Part shown: in pieces, positions 32,417-40,705 of the stretch
How positions within the stretch are numbered: the stretch's first letter is position 1
Layout of the letters: every line of letters starts with the position of its first letter
Assembly (NCBI RefSeq): GCF_004006665.1
Contig: NZ_QOCL01000014.1
Coordinates: 434,001 to 498,000, forward strand
Direction of reading: 5' to 3'
From: Halobacteriovorax sp. HLS
Lineage (GTDB): Bacteria; Bdellovibrionota; Bacteriovoracia; Bacteriovoracales; Bacteriovoracaceae
Length of the DNA: 64,000 bases
The notes under the pieces: model-generated
Told to the model about the DNA's origin: nothing
Database searches by the model: none
The model's input: only the letters and a program-made list of their open reading frames with translations
Made by a program: the position numbers and the translations under genes

Positions 32417-33315
32417 TGGCCCTTATGAGTCTAGGTAGTTTTACTGAAAGTTTTTTTAGTGAAAAGCAAGAGCAACTTTTAAAAACTTACCCAGGTTTGT
32501 CTATTCGAAGACTTAAAGACGAAATAGAATCCTTTGCATTACAAAAGCATGTAGATGCTGATGAGTTATTTGAACATCAGTATATTCCAAGTGGAGAAAA
32601 TCCTCTTACTCATTTTTTTAATAGCTTAAATCGTGGATATCCACTTGAGTATATCCGGGGGAGAGCGTACTTCTATAAATCTGAATTTCACGTATCACCT
32701 AGTGTTCTTATTCCAAGAAGTGAAACAGAGATTCTTGTTGAAACAGCGACTATTCTTTTAAACGATTGGCTTAAAAAAACTGATGAGTCATTACGAGTTC
32801 TAGATATTGGTACTGGAAGTGGTGCGATTATCATTTCTTTATTACAAGAAATTGATCGCCCTCTATCGAGTTATGCTACAGATATTTCGAAAGAAGCCTT
32901 AAAAATAGCACGCAGAAATTTCTTCAATCTTAGATTCACCATACCTAGAGAGTCTAGCTTAGATTTAATTTGTACAGATAGGATGAAGGATTTAAGAGAA
33001 GAGAAGTTTCATCTCATAGTGAGTAACCCTCCATATATTAAAGAAGACGAAGATAGAAAATTTGTACACAATCAAGTGGATACTTTTGAGCCCCACTTGG
33101 CCCTGTATTTAAAAGACGGGGAGTACTATGATTGGTTTGAAGAACTTTTTCAAGATGTATCAAACTCTTTGTATGAAGAAGGAGTTTTTATCATGGAAGG
33201 CCATGAAGATCATCTTGAAGATTTAAGAATACAATGTGAAAAATTTAATTTTAAAACAGTGAGTTTAATTAAAGATTATACTCAAAGAGATCGCTTCTTA
33301 ATTGCTAAGAAGTAA
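32416..33315 (+). CDS. prmC: Release factor glutamine methyltransferase
   Basis: A 299-aa HemK/PrmC enzyme that methylates the GGQ glutamine of release factors. The N-terminal helical recognition domain (about 1-95) includes 'GYPLEYIRGRAYFYKSEFHV', and 'VLIPRSETEILVE' is the linker signature. The catalytic domain shows 'VLDIGTGSGAIIISLL' for SAM binding and the 'LIVSNPPYI' NPPY box. It is coupled to prfA by an A of the TAATG overlap and followed 9 nt later by murA, an operon order frequently seen in bacteria. Confidence 0.96.
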   Translation: MALMSLGSFTESFFSEKQEQLLKTYPGLSIRRLKDEIESFALQKHVDADELFEHQYIPSGENPLTHFFNSLNRGYPLEYIRGRAYFYKSEFHVSPSVLIPRSETEILVETATILLNDWLKKTDESLRVLDIGTGSGAIIISLLQEIDRPLSSYATDISKEALKIARRNFFNLRFTIPRESSLDLICTDRMKDLREEKFHLIVSNPPYIKEDEDRKFVHNQVDTFEPHLALYLKDGEYYDWFEELFQDVSNSLYEEGVFIMEGHEDHLEDLRIQCEKFNFKTVSLIKDYTQRDRFLIAKK

Positions 33316-33324
33316 GGATATATT

Positions 33325-34578
33325 ATGGATAAACTAATTATTACTGGTCCTTGTCGCTTAAGCGGTACGGTTACAATCTCTAAGGCAAAGAATGCATACC
33401 TTCCTATATTGGCCGGAGTTTTACTCAGCGATAAGAAGATTGTTTTAAACGAAGTACCAAATTTAAGAGATATTAATACAATGCTGACACTTCTAGGGAA
33501 TCTAGGGGTAGGCATTACTAGAAATGGTAAAACAATTACTTTTGACCCTTCTACTCTTAGCTCACATGAAGCAACTTATGATCTAGTTAAGACGATGAGA
33601 GCTTCAATTTTTACTTTAGGGCCAATTCTAACAAGAATGAAAAAGGCTAAAGTTTCTCTACCTGGAGGTTGTGCAATTGGAACTAGACCAATTGACTTGC
33701 ACCTTTCGAATTTAGAGAAAATGGGAGCTAAGATTACGCTTGAAGGTGGTTATGTTTATGCTGAAACAGATGGTCCTCTAAAAGGAGCAAATTTACTTTT
33801 GGCATTTCCTTCTGTTGGTGCAACAGAGAACTTAATGATGGCGGCTGTATTTGCTGAGGGAAAAACAGTTATTGAAAATGCAGCACTTGAGCCAGAAATA
33901 GACGATCTTGCAAATTTTTTAAATGCTATGGGAGCGAAAGTTTCAGGAATAGGTTCTACACGACTTGAAATAGAAGGAGTGAAAACTCTTAATGAAGTTG
34001 AATATACAGCAATAGGTGATCGTATAGAGGCCGCTACATATATAATGGCTGCTTTAGCAACAGGATCTAATGTTAAAGTTGAAGGATTCAATCCTGCTCA
34101 TCTTGAATTTGTAATTGATCTTCTAAAAGAGATGGGGGCCAAGATTAATATTGGTGATAATTTTGTCGAAATTTCTGAGAGTTCTCTCAACTCCGCAAGA
34201 ATCGATACAGCACCTTTTCCTGGTTTTCCAACTGACGTACAGGCCCAAATGATGGCCCTTGTTACTCAGGTTAAAGGAAATACGATTATCACAGAACATA
34301 TTTTTGAAAATAGATTCATGCATGTTCCAGAATTAAATAGATTGGGAGCGAGTATAGAGCTTCGAGGAAATAGCGCGTTTATTGATGGAGGACATCCTTT
34401 AAAAGGTGCTCCTGTGATGTGTACTGACCTCAGAGCATCAGCGGCCTTAGTTATTGCTGCTCTTGCAAGTGAAGGAAAGACGGAGATTGATAGAGTTTAT
34501 CACTTAGATAGAGGCTACGAAAACCTAGACCAAAAATTTAAAAAGTTAGGTGCTAATATTGAGAGAATAGGAAACTAA
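33325..34578 (+). CDS. murA: UDP-N-acetylglucosamine 1-carboxyvinyltransferase
   Basis: A 417-aa MurA, the first committed enzyme of peptidoglycan synthesis. 'SKAKNAYLPILAGVLL' holds the catalytic Lys, where the usual 'KNA' signature is present. Cys116 in 'PGGCAIGTRP' is the PEP-binding, fosfomycin-target cysteine. 'TIENAALEPEID' and 'AQMMALVTQVKG' match the C-lobe. Because the cysteine is retained, sensitivity to fosfomycin is expected if uptake allows. It sits between prmC and a HIT-family gene. Confidence 0.96.
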   Translation: MDKLIITGPCRLSGTVTISKAKNAYLPILAGVLLSDKKIVLNEVPNLRDINTMLTLLGNLGVGITRNGKTITFDPSTLSSHEATYDLVKTMRASIFTLGPILTRMKKAKVSLPGGCAIGTRPIDLHLSNLEKMGAKITLEGGYVYAETDGPLKGANLLLAFPSVGATENLMMAAVFAEGKTVIENAALEPEIDDLANFLNAMGAKVSGIGSTRLEIEGVKTLNEVEYTAIGDRIEAATYIMAALATGSNVKVEGFNPAHLEFVIDLLKEMGAKINIGDNFVEISESSLNSARIDTAPFPGFPTDVQAQMMALVTQVKGNTIITEHIFENRFMHVPELNRLGASIELRGNSAFIDGGHPLKGAPVMCTDLRASAALVIAALASEGKTEIDRVYHLDRGYENLDQKFKKLGANIERIGN

Positions 34579-34579
34579 T

Positions 34580-34924
34580 ATGAGTAACTGCATTTTTTGT
34601 AAGATTGTGGCCGGTGAAATTCCCTCTACAAAGGTTTATGAAGATGAAAAGGTTTTAGGCTTTAAAGATCTTAACCCTATGGCAGAAGTGCACAACTTAT
34701 TTATTCATAAAGATCATACTCAAGATTTAAATGATCTAAGTGATAATAAGCAAGATCAATTAGGTGATATATTTAGTGCGATCTCTAAGTACTCTAAAGA
34801 ATCGAAACTCGCTGAGGATGGTTTTAGAGTTGTCACAAATATAGGAAATAATGGAGGACAAACTGTTTTTCATACACACTTCCATGTTCTGGGTGGACAG
34901 AGGCTTGGAGGGTTTGGTTCATAA
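34580..34924 (+). CDS. HIT-family (HinT-like) nucleotide hydrolase
   Basis: A 114-aa histidine-triad protein of the HinT/PKCI branch, hydrolysing purine nucleoside phosphoramidates. 'CIFCKIVAGEIPS.KVYED' is the N-terminal signature with paired cysteines. 'DLNPMAEVHNLFI' follows, and 'NNGGQTVFHTHFHVLGG' supplies the HxHxH triad. It lies 1 nt after murA, the last gene of the prfA-prmC-murA-hit block. Confidence 0.95.
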   Translation: MSNCIFCKIVAGEIPSTKVYEDEKVLGFKDLNPMAEVHNLFIHKDHTQDLNDLSDNKQDQLGDIFSAISKYSKESKLAEDGFRVVTNIGNNGGQTVFHTHFHVLGGQRLGGFGS

Positions 34925-35004
34925 GTGAATTATGAACAACTCAAGCTTCCATCCGTCTTCCTATAAGTCTATTAAGGCCTTATAACTCCCTTAAAGGAGT
35001 TCAA

Positions 35005-36609
35005 ATGAAACGATTATTATTCTTATGCTTAATTACTTTAATATCATGTTCTAAAAAAAATGAGTTATCTCGCCAAGAATCTCGTGAGAATCAACCAGAA
35101 TCGATTACGACAAAAAATGAAGGCCCCTCTTCTAATGTCTCCCGTTTTCCTGTGCTGTCTCTTGGCCTTGAACCTAGTATAAATCTAGAGTTGATTGGTA
35201 GTACAAATGGTAAGGTTTTAAATAAAGAGTTAAATCTAAAACCAAGAAACTTTATTAGATCTAAGATGGAGAGGATCTTATTTAATAAAAGTTCCGAAGT
35301 TATAAAGTTAGAAGACTTATTTAAGTTCGAGTACTTCTTAGAAACAAGAGATAGAGTTAAGTTATTTGAGGGATTATCATTTTCAGATGTTACTGAATAT
35401 ATTGTCTCAGCTTCAACTAGGTTTAAAGTTAGTAGTAATCAAAAACAAGGTGTGGTTAGAGATATTTCTTATAAGTTTTCTTATTTTGATGGTAATAGAG
35501 ATGCTGAAATAAGCAGTGTCTATGAAGATTTAATCAGATATGAAAATGAAAATGAAATCATTGATTTAACGAGTGTTCAAAAAAGAGAGTATTCATTTCT
35601 ATCGAGTCGATCATCATTTAGCGAACTCGTAAATATTTTCATAACAGGAAAATCTCTTCTTTACGAAATTGTAGATTATGAACATGATAAACGATCTCTT
35701 CGAGATTGGATTTTAAAAGAGTCTTCAACCTCTAGTCATCTTCTAATCTCAACTAAAAAAGAAACACTACATTTTAAAATTCTAAATGGAGAAACAATAC
35801 GTGAAGCAATACAGAGACAAGCTAAGTCTTATGAAATTTCTCAAAATAATAATATAAAAGAAATTAATGGAAATAAGGGAGAGTTTTTAGTCTTAGATAA
35901 AGTTGATATCGATAGAGAGCTGGAAGCTGGTGATATCTTTTCAATCTATCTAAATGAGCAGTCTTCAGTACCATCATTTGGCTCTTTTGCAATTTATCAA
36001 GAAGGTGACTCACTAGAAGTCTCTGGATTTCAAAAGAAAACAGGTACGTTGGAATTCTATATAGAGTTATCTCGTAAGAGCTACTCTTTATCTCATGAGA
36101 ATTACTCTCTACCCGTGAGAGCTAAATTTCTATCTGGTTGCAATCAGCACGGTGAAAATTGTATTAGCAGTGCTCCACTTCAATCTCAGCCAAGAACTTG
36201 TGAAATCGAAGCATCCTCTCTTATTGGCACTGAGTTTGTACAAATCTCTGAAAATCAAAAAGATTATATTAATATAAATTTGGACGGACATTCCCATTCT
36301 TTAAATGATCTCATCGAAAAAGACATGGTCACTGTTAATCAAAGTTATGGTGTATTACATATTATATTGAATAACTTCAATTCTCTAAATGATTACAGAG
36401 AAGTTACTATTTCTACTACTTCAGACCTTAAGGTGGCCCAGGAGTATAGAAGATCTAAGAATTGTTTTCTATTTGATTGGATTAGACAAATGGGTCCAGG
36501 CGAAAATAACTATGGTAGACAGTTAGACTATATCGAAGGTTTTAATGCAATGGAAAGAGATGTAATGATTGGAGAAGATTTTAGAATGAATGTATTAAGT
36601 ATAAAATAG
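35005..36609 (+). CDS. Large uncharacterised lipoprotein
   Basis: A 534-aa precursor with a short signal and lipobox 'LITLISCSKK', so the mature protein is lipid-anchored. The mature part is rich in Ser, Glu, Lys and aromatic residues, with no long hydrophobic stretch. Strand-like segments ('FKILNGETI', 'GEFLVLDKVDI', 'GDIFSIYLNEQ', 'GSFAIYQEGDSLEVSGF') suggest a beta-rich body. A few cysteines ('SGCNQHGENCISS', 'RTCEIEAS') cluster near residues 385-410, likely disulphide-bonded. AAAGGAG precedes the ATG. I recognise no family. It opens an island of exported proteins of unknown role. Confidence 0.7.
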   Translation: MKRLLFLCLITLISCSKKNELSRQESRENQPESITTKNEGPSSNVSRFPVLSLGLEPSINLELIGSTNGKVLNKELNLKPRNFIRSKMERILFNKSSEVIKLEDLFKFEYFLETRDRVKLFEGLSFSDVTEYIVSASTRFKVSSNQKQGVVRDISYKFSYFDGNRDAEISSVYEDLIRYENENEIIDLTSVQKREYSFLSSRSSFSELVNIFITGKSLLYEIVDYEHDKRSLRDWILKESSTSSHLLISTKKETLHFKILNGETIREAIQRQAKSYEISQNNNIKEINGNKGEFLVLDKVDIDRELEAGDIFSIYLNEQSSVPSFGSFAIYQEGDSLEVSGFQKKTGTLEFYIELSRKSYSLSHENYSLPVRAKFLSGCNQHGENCISSAPLQSQPRTCEIEASSLIGTEFVQISENQKDYININLDGHSHSLNDLIEKDMVTVNQSYGVLHIILNNFNSLNDYREVTISTTSDLKVAQEYRRSKNCFLFDWIRQMGPGENNYGRQLDYIEGFNAMERDVMIGEDFRMNVLSIK

Positions 36610-36626
36610 TAGGAATTAACCTACTA
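36607..36626. terminator. Short hairpin at a convergent junction
   Basis: A 7-bp stem TAGTAGG / CCTACTA (36607-36613 and 36620-36626) with a 6-nt loop. It includes both stop codons of the facing genes. T residues follow on the plus side (CTTTATATT), A-rich DNA on the other. The stem is weak but well placed. Confidence 0.45.
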
Positions 36627-37385
36627 CTTTATATTCTCAGAAAGGCCATTAAATAGAGAACCAATGATGGCCTTTTGCATTCTATTTAATTCATATACTT
36701 CGGCCATAATAACAACAGGGCTCTTTTTAATTGTCGCGGTAATTACAACCTGACCTTTTTCACTATTATATTCAATGATTTCGAAAGTACTATTAAAGTC
36801 CTTTTCATAATTCTTCATTATTTTTGCTTCAAGCTCTCCGCCCTCAGATGGATTAGGAATTCTGTCTCCTTCAACTTTTACTTGAATCAGCTTGTTTTTT
36901 TCATGCTCTTTTTTTCCCATAAGAATATCGTTGAAAATTATTCTTATAGATTTTGCTCCTAAATTAGACTTAAGTATGAACCAAAGCTCTTCAAAGAATG
37001 TCGTTCTATCATTTGGCCAAAGTCCGTTTAGATGATTAATTACTTTAAATAACTCTTCTACGAGAGTCACATTATTTTGAAGTAACCAGTTATCATGAAC
37101 TCGTGAGAAAATACTCTTAGCGCTATTAAAGTCTAATTTTTCAAAATTATTAAAATCAATATTCGCTTCTTTGGAAGATCTGATTGGGAAGAATTTACTA
37201 TCTTCTAGTAGAGCTGACTTTAAATCCTCACTTTCAATAAGGTCTTCTTCATAAAAAAGTGCTTGAATATCAGCGTTCTTTATTTCGGCCAAGTCTAATA
37301 TTTTACCATTATCATTTTCAATATTATTAAATGACTTTAAGAGAAATTGATTCTCCGACTTTATAAAACCTACATTGAATTGCAT
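36624..37385 (-). CDS. Uncharacterised soluble protein
   Basis: A 253-aa acidic protein, with no signal peptide or membrane segment. Residues about 1-90 are charged and mixed, and about 90-150 are helical ('NWLLQNNVTLVEELFKVINHLNGLWPND'). The C-terminal about 100 residues read as alpha/beta with 'ITATIKKSPVVIMAEVYELNRMQKAIIGSLF'. The 'W..L....TL..EL...L..LWP' helix is reminiscent of regulators with helical domains but I cannot name one. It is convergent with the lipoprotein gene at 35005. Confidence 0.6.
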   Translation of the reverse strand: MQFNVGFIKSENQFLLKSFNNIENDNGKILDLAEIKNADIQALFYEEDLIESEDLKSALLEDSKFFPIRSSKEANIDFNNFEKLDFNSAKSIFSRVHDNWLLQNNVTLVEELFKVINHLNGLWPNDRTTFFEELWFILKSNLGAKSIRIIFNDILMGKKEHEKNKLIQVKVEGDRIPNPSEGGELEAKIMKNYEKDFNSTFEIIEYNSEKGQVVITATIKKSPVVIMAEVYELNRMQKAIIGSLFNGLSENIK

Positions 37386-37524
37386 TTGTGTGTGTCCTGT
37401 CTAAATTTTTTCAAATTCTATCTTATGCCTTTAGAAATGTGAATAAGAGAAGGAGACAAGAGCATAATTAGAGGAAAAAAGCGCCGAAAATGCTTACTTA
37501 TGACACGTGTGGTAAAATTAATGC

Positions 37525-38157
37525 ATGAAATACTGTCTTCTTTTTGCGCTTATTTTTGTTAGTTTCGCTTCGTTTGGGCAAGATGAACGGCAATTTAGGG
37601 CGCTATTTTCTGCTGAGTTAAATAAGGATATTTCGAAGGAATCCGTGCAGAGCTACAAGTATGAAGTCAATACGCCACTATATAAAATTGATTTAAACTC
37701 TGATCATAGAAAGGAGTCTGTATTCTTTGAATCTAAAGACGGTGAGTCTTGGATACATATTCTTGGTTATGACCTCAAGAGAATTAAGTCATTTAAATTT
37801 GAAACAAATGGATATGGGGCAAATCTTTATAAAATCCGAATAAAAAACCTATCTGATACAACGCTTGTACTTGTTCTTTATTTTTATGAAGGTCTTACTA
37901 AGTACACCGAGTTAAATTCTACTTCGAGGCTTTATTTTTTAACAGTTGACCAAAATAGTTTGGATACTGTCTCTTTTAAAAAAGGACCTGTTTTTTGGGA
38001 AGAGAAGAGGACTCTGCAAGGTCACTATCATCAACGACCAAATTTTCTGAGTTTTGTTGATTTAAATAAAAATGGAACTAGAGAAATAATTGTTAAACAA
38101 GGATCTAGCTCTAGTGTTTATATGTATAACGGCGAAGGTCGCTGGATAGACTTCTGA
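37525..38157 (+). CDS. Exported protein with calcium-loop-like repeats
   Basis: A 210-aa protein with a signal peptide (MKYCLLFALIFVSFASFG). Two Asp/Asn-rich turns, 'YKIDLNSDHRKESVFF' near 55 and 'FVDLNKNGTREIIVKQ' near 185, have the D.N.DG.E.I pattern of VCBS/FG-GAP or EF-hand-like calcium loops. The intervening sequence is beta-rich ('ILGYDLKRIKSFKFE', 'TLVLVLYFYEGL'). It is probably periplasmic or surface-located. It lies 83 nt before the next lipoprotein gene in the same direction. The function is unknown. Confidence 0.65.
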   Translation: MKYCLLFALIFVSFASFGQDERQFRALFSAELNKDISKESVQSYKYEVNTPLYKIDLNSDHRKESVFFESKDGESWIHILGYDLKRIKSFKFETNGYGANLYKIRIKNLSDTTLVLVLYFYEGLTKYTELNSTSRLYFLTVDQNSLDTVSFKKGPVFWEEKRTLQGHYHQRPNFLSFVDLNKNGTREIIVKQGSSSSVYMYNGEGRWIDF

Positions 38158-38242
38158 CCAATCTACTCAAATAAAATTATTCAAGAAGAGCTTCAAAAAA
38201 CCGATAATTATATTAGCGTATATAAGAAATATTGGACTTTTG

Positions 38243-40138
38243 ATGAATAAGACTAGAATACTATTATCACTATCTTTCCTGCTGCTTTCAGCTTGTTCTA
38301 CTACTAAGGTGAATACAAGGGAAGTCGCCTCTCTTGGAGATGTTGCTCCTGCCGAAAAGGGAGCCTGTATTCAAGTCATTAAAACTTTTATAGGGGCCAA
38401 GAAAGTAGTTAAAAAGAAAGGATTGTCAGATTTTTTTCCTTCTAAATCTCCTTATGCTCCAGAAAAGTTAAAAGCACTTTCTAAAGTAGAGTCTGTCCTT
38501 TCGGATAAAGAATTTATTGTTAATGACTTCAGTTCAATTAGAAAAAGATTTAGTACTTACTCTTATTCTAAGATTTCCTCAGATTCTTCAAAAGAAGTGG
38601 ATGCTGTCGAGTTTAACACTTGGGTGCAGATGAATATGTCCAAGATTTCGTCAGAGCTATCAGATGAGTTAAGTTTTGCTCAAGCGTTTGATGAATTACT
38701 ACCTTTGTTTAAGAAATGGAAAATAGAAAATGGTTTTTCCTTTAAAAATCTTGCTAAGCTCAAAAAGAAAAGTCCAGAGTTTGTTAGTGCCAAGAAAGAT
38801 GTCATTTCTTTTGCTGCTGATGGATATAACTCGATAGTTAATAAGAAATTGTCGAATTACTCAAACTACAAAGAGTTTTTAGAAGATGCGGCAAATTCTA
38901 TTTCCAATTTTCACATCATTGAAGAGAACTTTCAAGGTGATGATTTCTTTAGATGGTTATCGGAGAATGACTTACTTTCAGATGAATTATTTAAAAAGAT
39001 GAAAAATAACGTGCAAGAAGATCAAACTATGGGAGACTTTTTGGCAGGAAATTACTCTACATTTCTTCCTTTCTCTAAGAAACCCCTAGGTCCAAAAAAG
39101 TCTGTAAGACAAAAAATGCAAGACTTTGTTGTTGGAATGTTTACTAAGCATGAATCTGCTTTAAAGAGTTGTGGTGATGACCCAGATTGTATTGCCAGAG
39201 AGTCTAGAACTTTCTTTGAAAAGTTAATGGGCGCAGATCGTTTTAAGAAAAACTTCAGTTGTTTAAGACAATTTCCACAGGCCAGAAACGCAATGTATGT
39301 AGATTTTGTAACCTCTTGGGCAATGTTAGGAATAATGTATAAGAGCAATGAGGATGAGTTCCAACGCTTTCCATGGGAGATTGCTACTAATGGTTTAATC
39401 TTTACACCTATAATGTCTGAAATCAATTGTCAGGCTTCTTTTCAGACGCGTAATGCTTTTGGTGGTGCAGTAAATCTAAGCAAGCAACCAAGTAAAACTG
39501 CCAGCTTCCTTAGAAATTGGAGAAGAATGGCCGGAGTAAGCCTTGTTTCAGGGGTCAGTCTTGTTGGACTTGGGGTTACATATAATGAGTTATATTCTTC
39601 ATTGGGAGTTCCTGTTGAAAATACTGGAAACTTACAAGAGCAGATTAAGTTATTGCCTTTTATGTTTATGTGGTCTGGAGTGTTAGGAAGTCTTAAAAAT
39701 ATCGCGATTACTAACCCTCTTAAATATAAAGTGATTCCTAAGCTTGCAGGTATGATTCAGACAAAAACAGGAATCGCCGCCACAGGTGTTGCCGGACTAA
39801 CGGCCTTAAATTTTGGCTTCGCCTCTGGAGCAGAATTTTATGAGAGTTGGAGCTTTAATGAAATATGGAGATATCATGTCCTTCCAAAGTATCTTGAGAT
39901 TGCAGGTTACGATAGAGAAGGTGATGAAGAGTTAAATGGTCGAACGACAATTAATGCATTTGATGAATCAAGAGATATATATATCACTGAATATGATAAT
40001 GGAGTTAAGACTAGTGTTACGGTTGAGAAGTCATATGATGATGAGGGAAAAGAGTATATCAAAGTTGAAGATATAGATTTAGAGATTCCAGACTATATTT
40101 TAGAAGAAAGTGTTGAAGGGATTCCTAAGGTCAACTAA
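38243..40138 (+). CDS. Large lipoprotein with C-terminal hydrophobic segments
   Basis: A 631-aa precursor starting at ATG 38243 (the adjacent TTG at 38240 is less likely), with lipobox 'LLLSACSTT'. Residues 40-400 are helical and Lys/Ser-rich, with cysteine pairs such as 'SCGDDPDC' near 310. The region 430-530 has three hydrophobic segments ('GVSLVSGVSLVGLGVTY', 'LLPFMFMWSGVLGSL', 'GIAATGVAGLTALNFGF'), unusual for a lipoprotein and suggesting membrane insertion or pore-like helices. The last 100 residues are acidic and soluble. No family is recognised. It is convergent with the small protein at 40140. Confidence 0.65.
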   Translation: MNKTRILLSLSFLLLSACSTTKVNTREVASLGDVAPAEKGACIQVIKTFIGAKKVVKKKGLSDFFPSKSPYAPEKLKALSKVESVLSDKEFIVNDFSSIRKRFSTYSYSKISSDSSKEVDAVEFNTWVQMNMSKISSELSDELSFAQAFDELLPLFKKWKIENGFSFKNLAKLKKKSPEFVSAKKDVISFAADGYNSIVNKKLSNYSNYKEFLEDAANSISNFHIIEENFQGDDFFRWLSENDLLSDELFKKMKNNVQEDQTMGDFLAGNYSTFLPFSKKPLGPKKSVRQKMQDFVVGMFTKHESALKSCGDDPDCIARESRTFFEKLMGADRFKKNFSCLRQFPQARNAMYVDFVTSWAMLGIMYKSNEDEFQRFPWEIATNGLIFTPIMSEINCQASFQTRNAFGGAVNLSKQPSKTASFLRNWRRMAGVSLVSGVSLVGLGVTYNELYSSLGVPVENTGNLQEQIKLLPFMFMWSGVLGSLKNIAITNPLKYKVIPKLAGMIQTKTGIAATGVAGLTALNFGFASGAEFYESWSFNEIWRYHVLPKYLEIAGYDREGDEELNGRTTINAFDESRDIYITEYDNGVKTSVTVEKSYDDEGKEYIKVEDIDLEIPDYILEESVEGIPKVN

Positions 40139-40156
40139 TTTAAGAGGCCTTAGGAA
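40122..40156. terminator. Inverted repeat at a convergent junction
   Basis: A 9-bp stem TTCCTAAGG / CCTTAGGAA (40122-40130 and 40148-40156) with a 17-nt loop contains both stop codons. No U run follows on either side, so termination would be modest. Confidence 0.4.
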
Positions 40157-40565
40157 AGTTCATATCATCATCGTCATTACTAGGCTTTTTCGAGTTTAGA
40201 TCAACTACATTATTAGGTGCTTCATGATCAAGATCTTTAACCCCTTTCATGAGTCCTAGCCAAACTGCAATAGGTAATACCATTACCATTAAAAGAACAA
40301 GAACTTGATTCGTTGTAGAAGTTGTCTTCTCTTGCATTTGATTTAGAGTCTTTTGTTTAACTTCTTTTTTAGTCTTTACAGGAGTTAGGGCCTTCGTTTT
40401 TTTCTGATTGAAGTTATAAGGCGTTGCCTTTTCAGGTGCTACATCATCGTACTGGTCAATTGATATCCCAGTAACTGGCTCGACGGCAGGCTTTCTCGCA
40501 AAAGACATATTTGTCATTAAAAACATAAAAAATACTAAAATTAGGCATTTACTGATTTGTCTCAT
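40140..40565 (-). CDS. Exported protein with C-terminal membrane helix
   Basis: A 141-aa protein. A signal-like hydrophobic N-terminus (about 7-24, 'CLILVFFMFLMTNMSFA') is followed by a Lys/Thr-rich periplasmic linker (about 25-85). A membrane helix (about 88-108, 'VLVLLMVMVLPIAVWLGL') and an acidic cytoplasmic tail with DDDD complete it. This architecture is shared by small envelope spacer or adaptor proteins. No family is recognised. It is divergent from the LuxC/LuxE-like operon, with a 140-nt shared region. Confidence 0.6.
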   Translation of the reverse strand: MRQISKCLILVFFMFLMTNMSFARKPAVEPVTGISIDQYDDVAPEKATPYNFNQKKTKALTPVKTKKEVKQKTLNQMQEKTTSTTNQVLVLLMVMVLPIAVWLGLMKGVKDLDHEAPNNVVDLNSKKPSNDDDDMNFPKAS

Positions 40566-40575
40566 AGTTAACCAT

Positions 40576-40605
40576 TTGATAATACATTGTAATATTAGGT
40601 AAAAT
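40576..40605 (+). promoter_or_regulatory. Candidate promoter of the LuxC/LuxE-like operon
   Basis: A -35-like TTGATA (40576-40581) and -10-like TAAAAT (40600-40605) are spaced by 18 nt, each one base from consensus. The start codon of the operon lies about 100 nt downstream, and the leader holds a direct repeat AAGTGAG near 40675-40702. It is the best candidate in the 140-nt divergent region. Confidence 0.4.
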
Positions 40606-40705
40606 CCCTAAATATTTTTCAATAAAGTAGGGAGAGTCCTTACTTTATGATACATGGCAATAGTATTTTATATAAGTGAGAAAAATTCACCCAAAGTGAG
40701 TAGAG

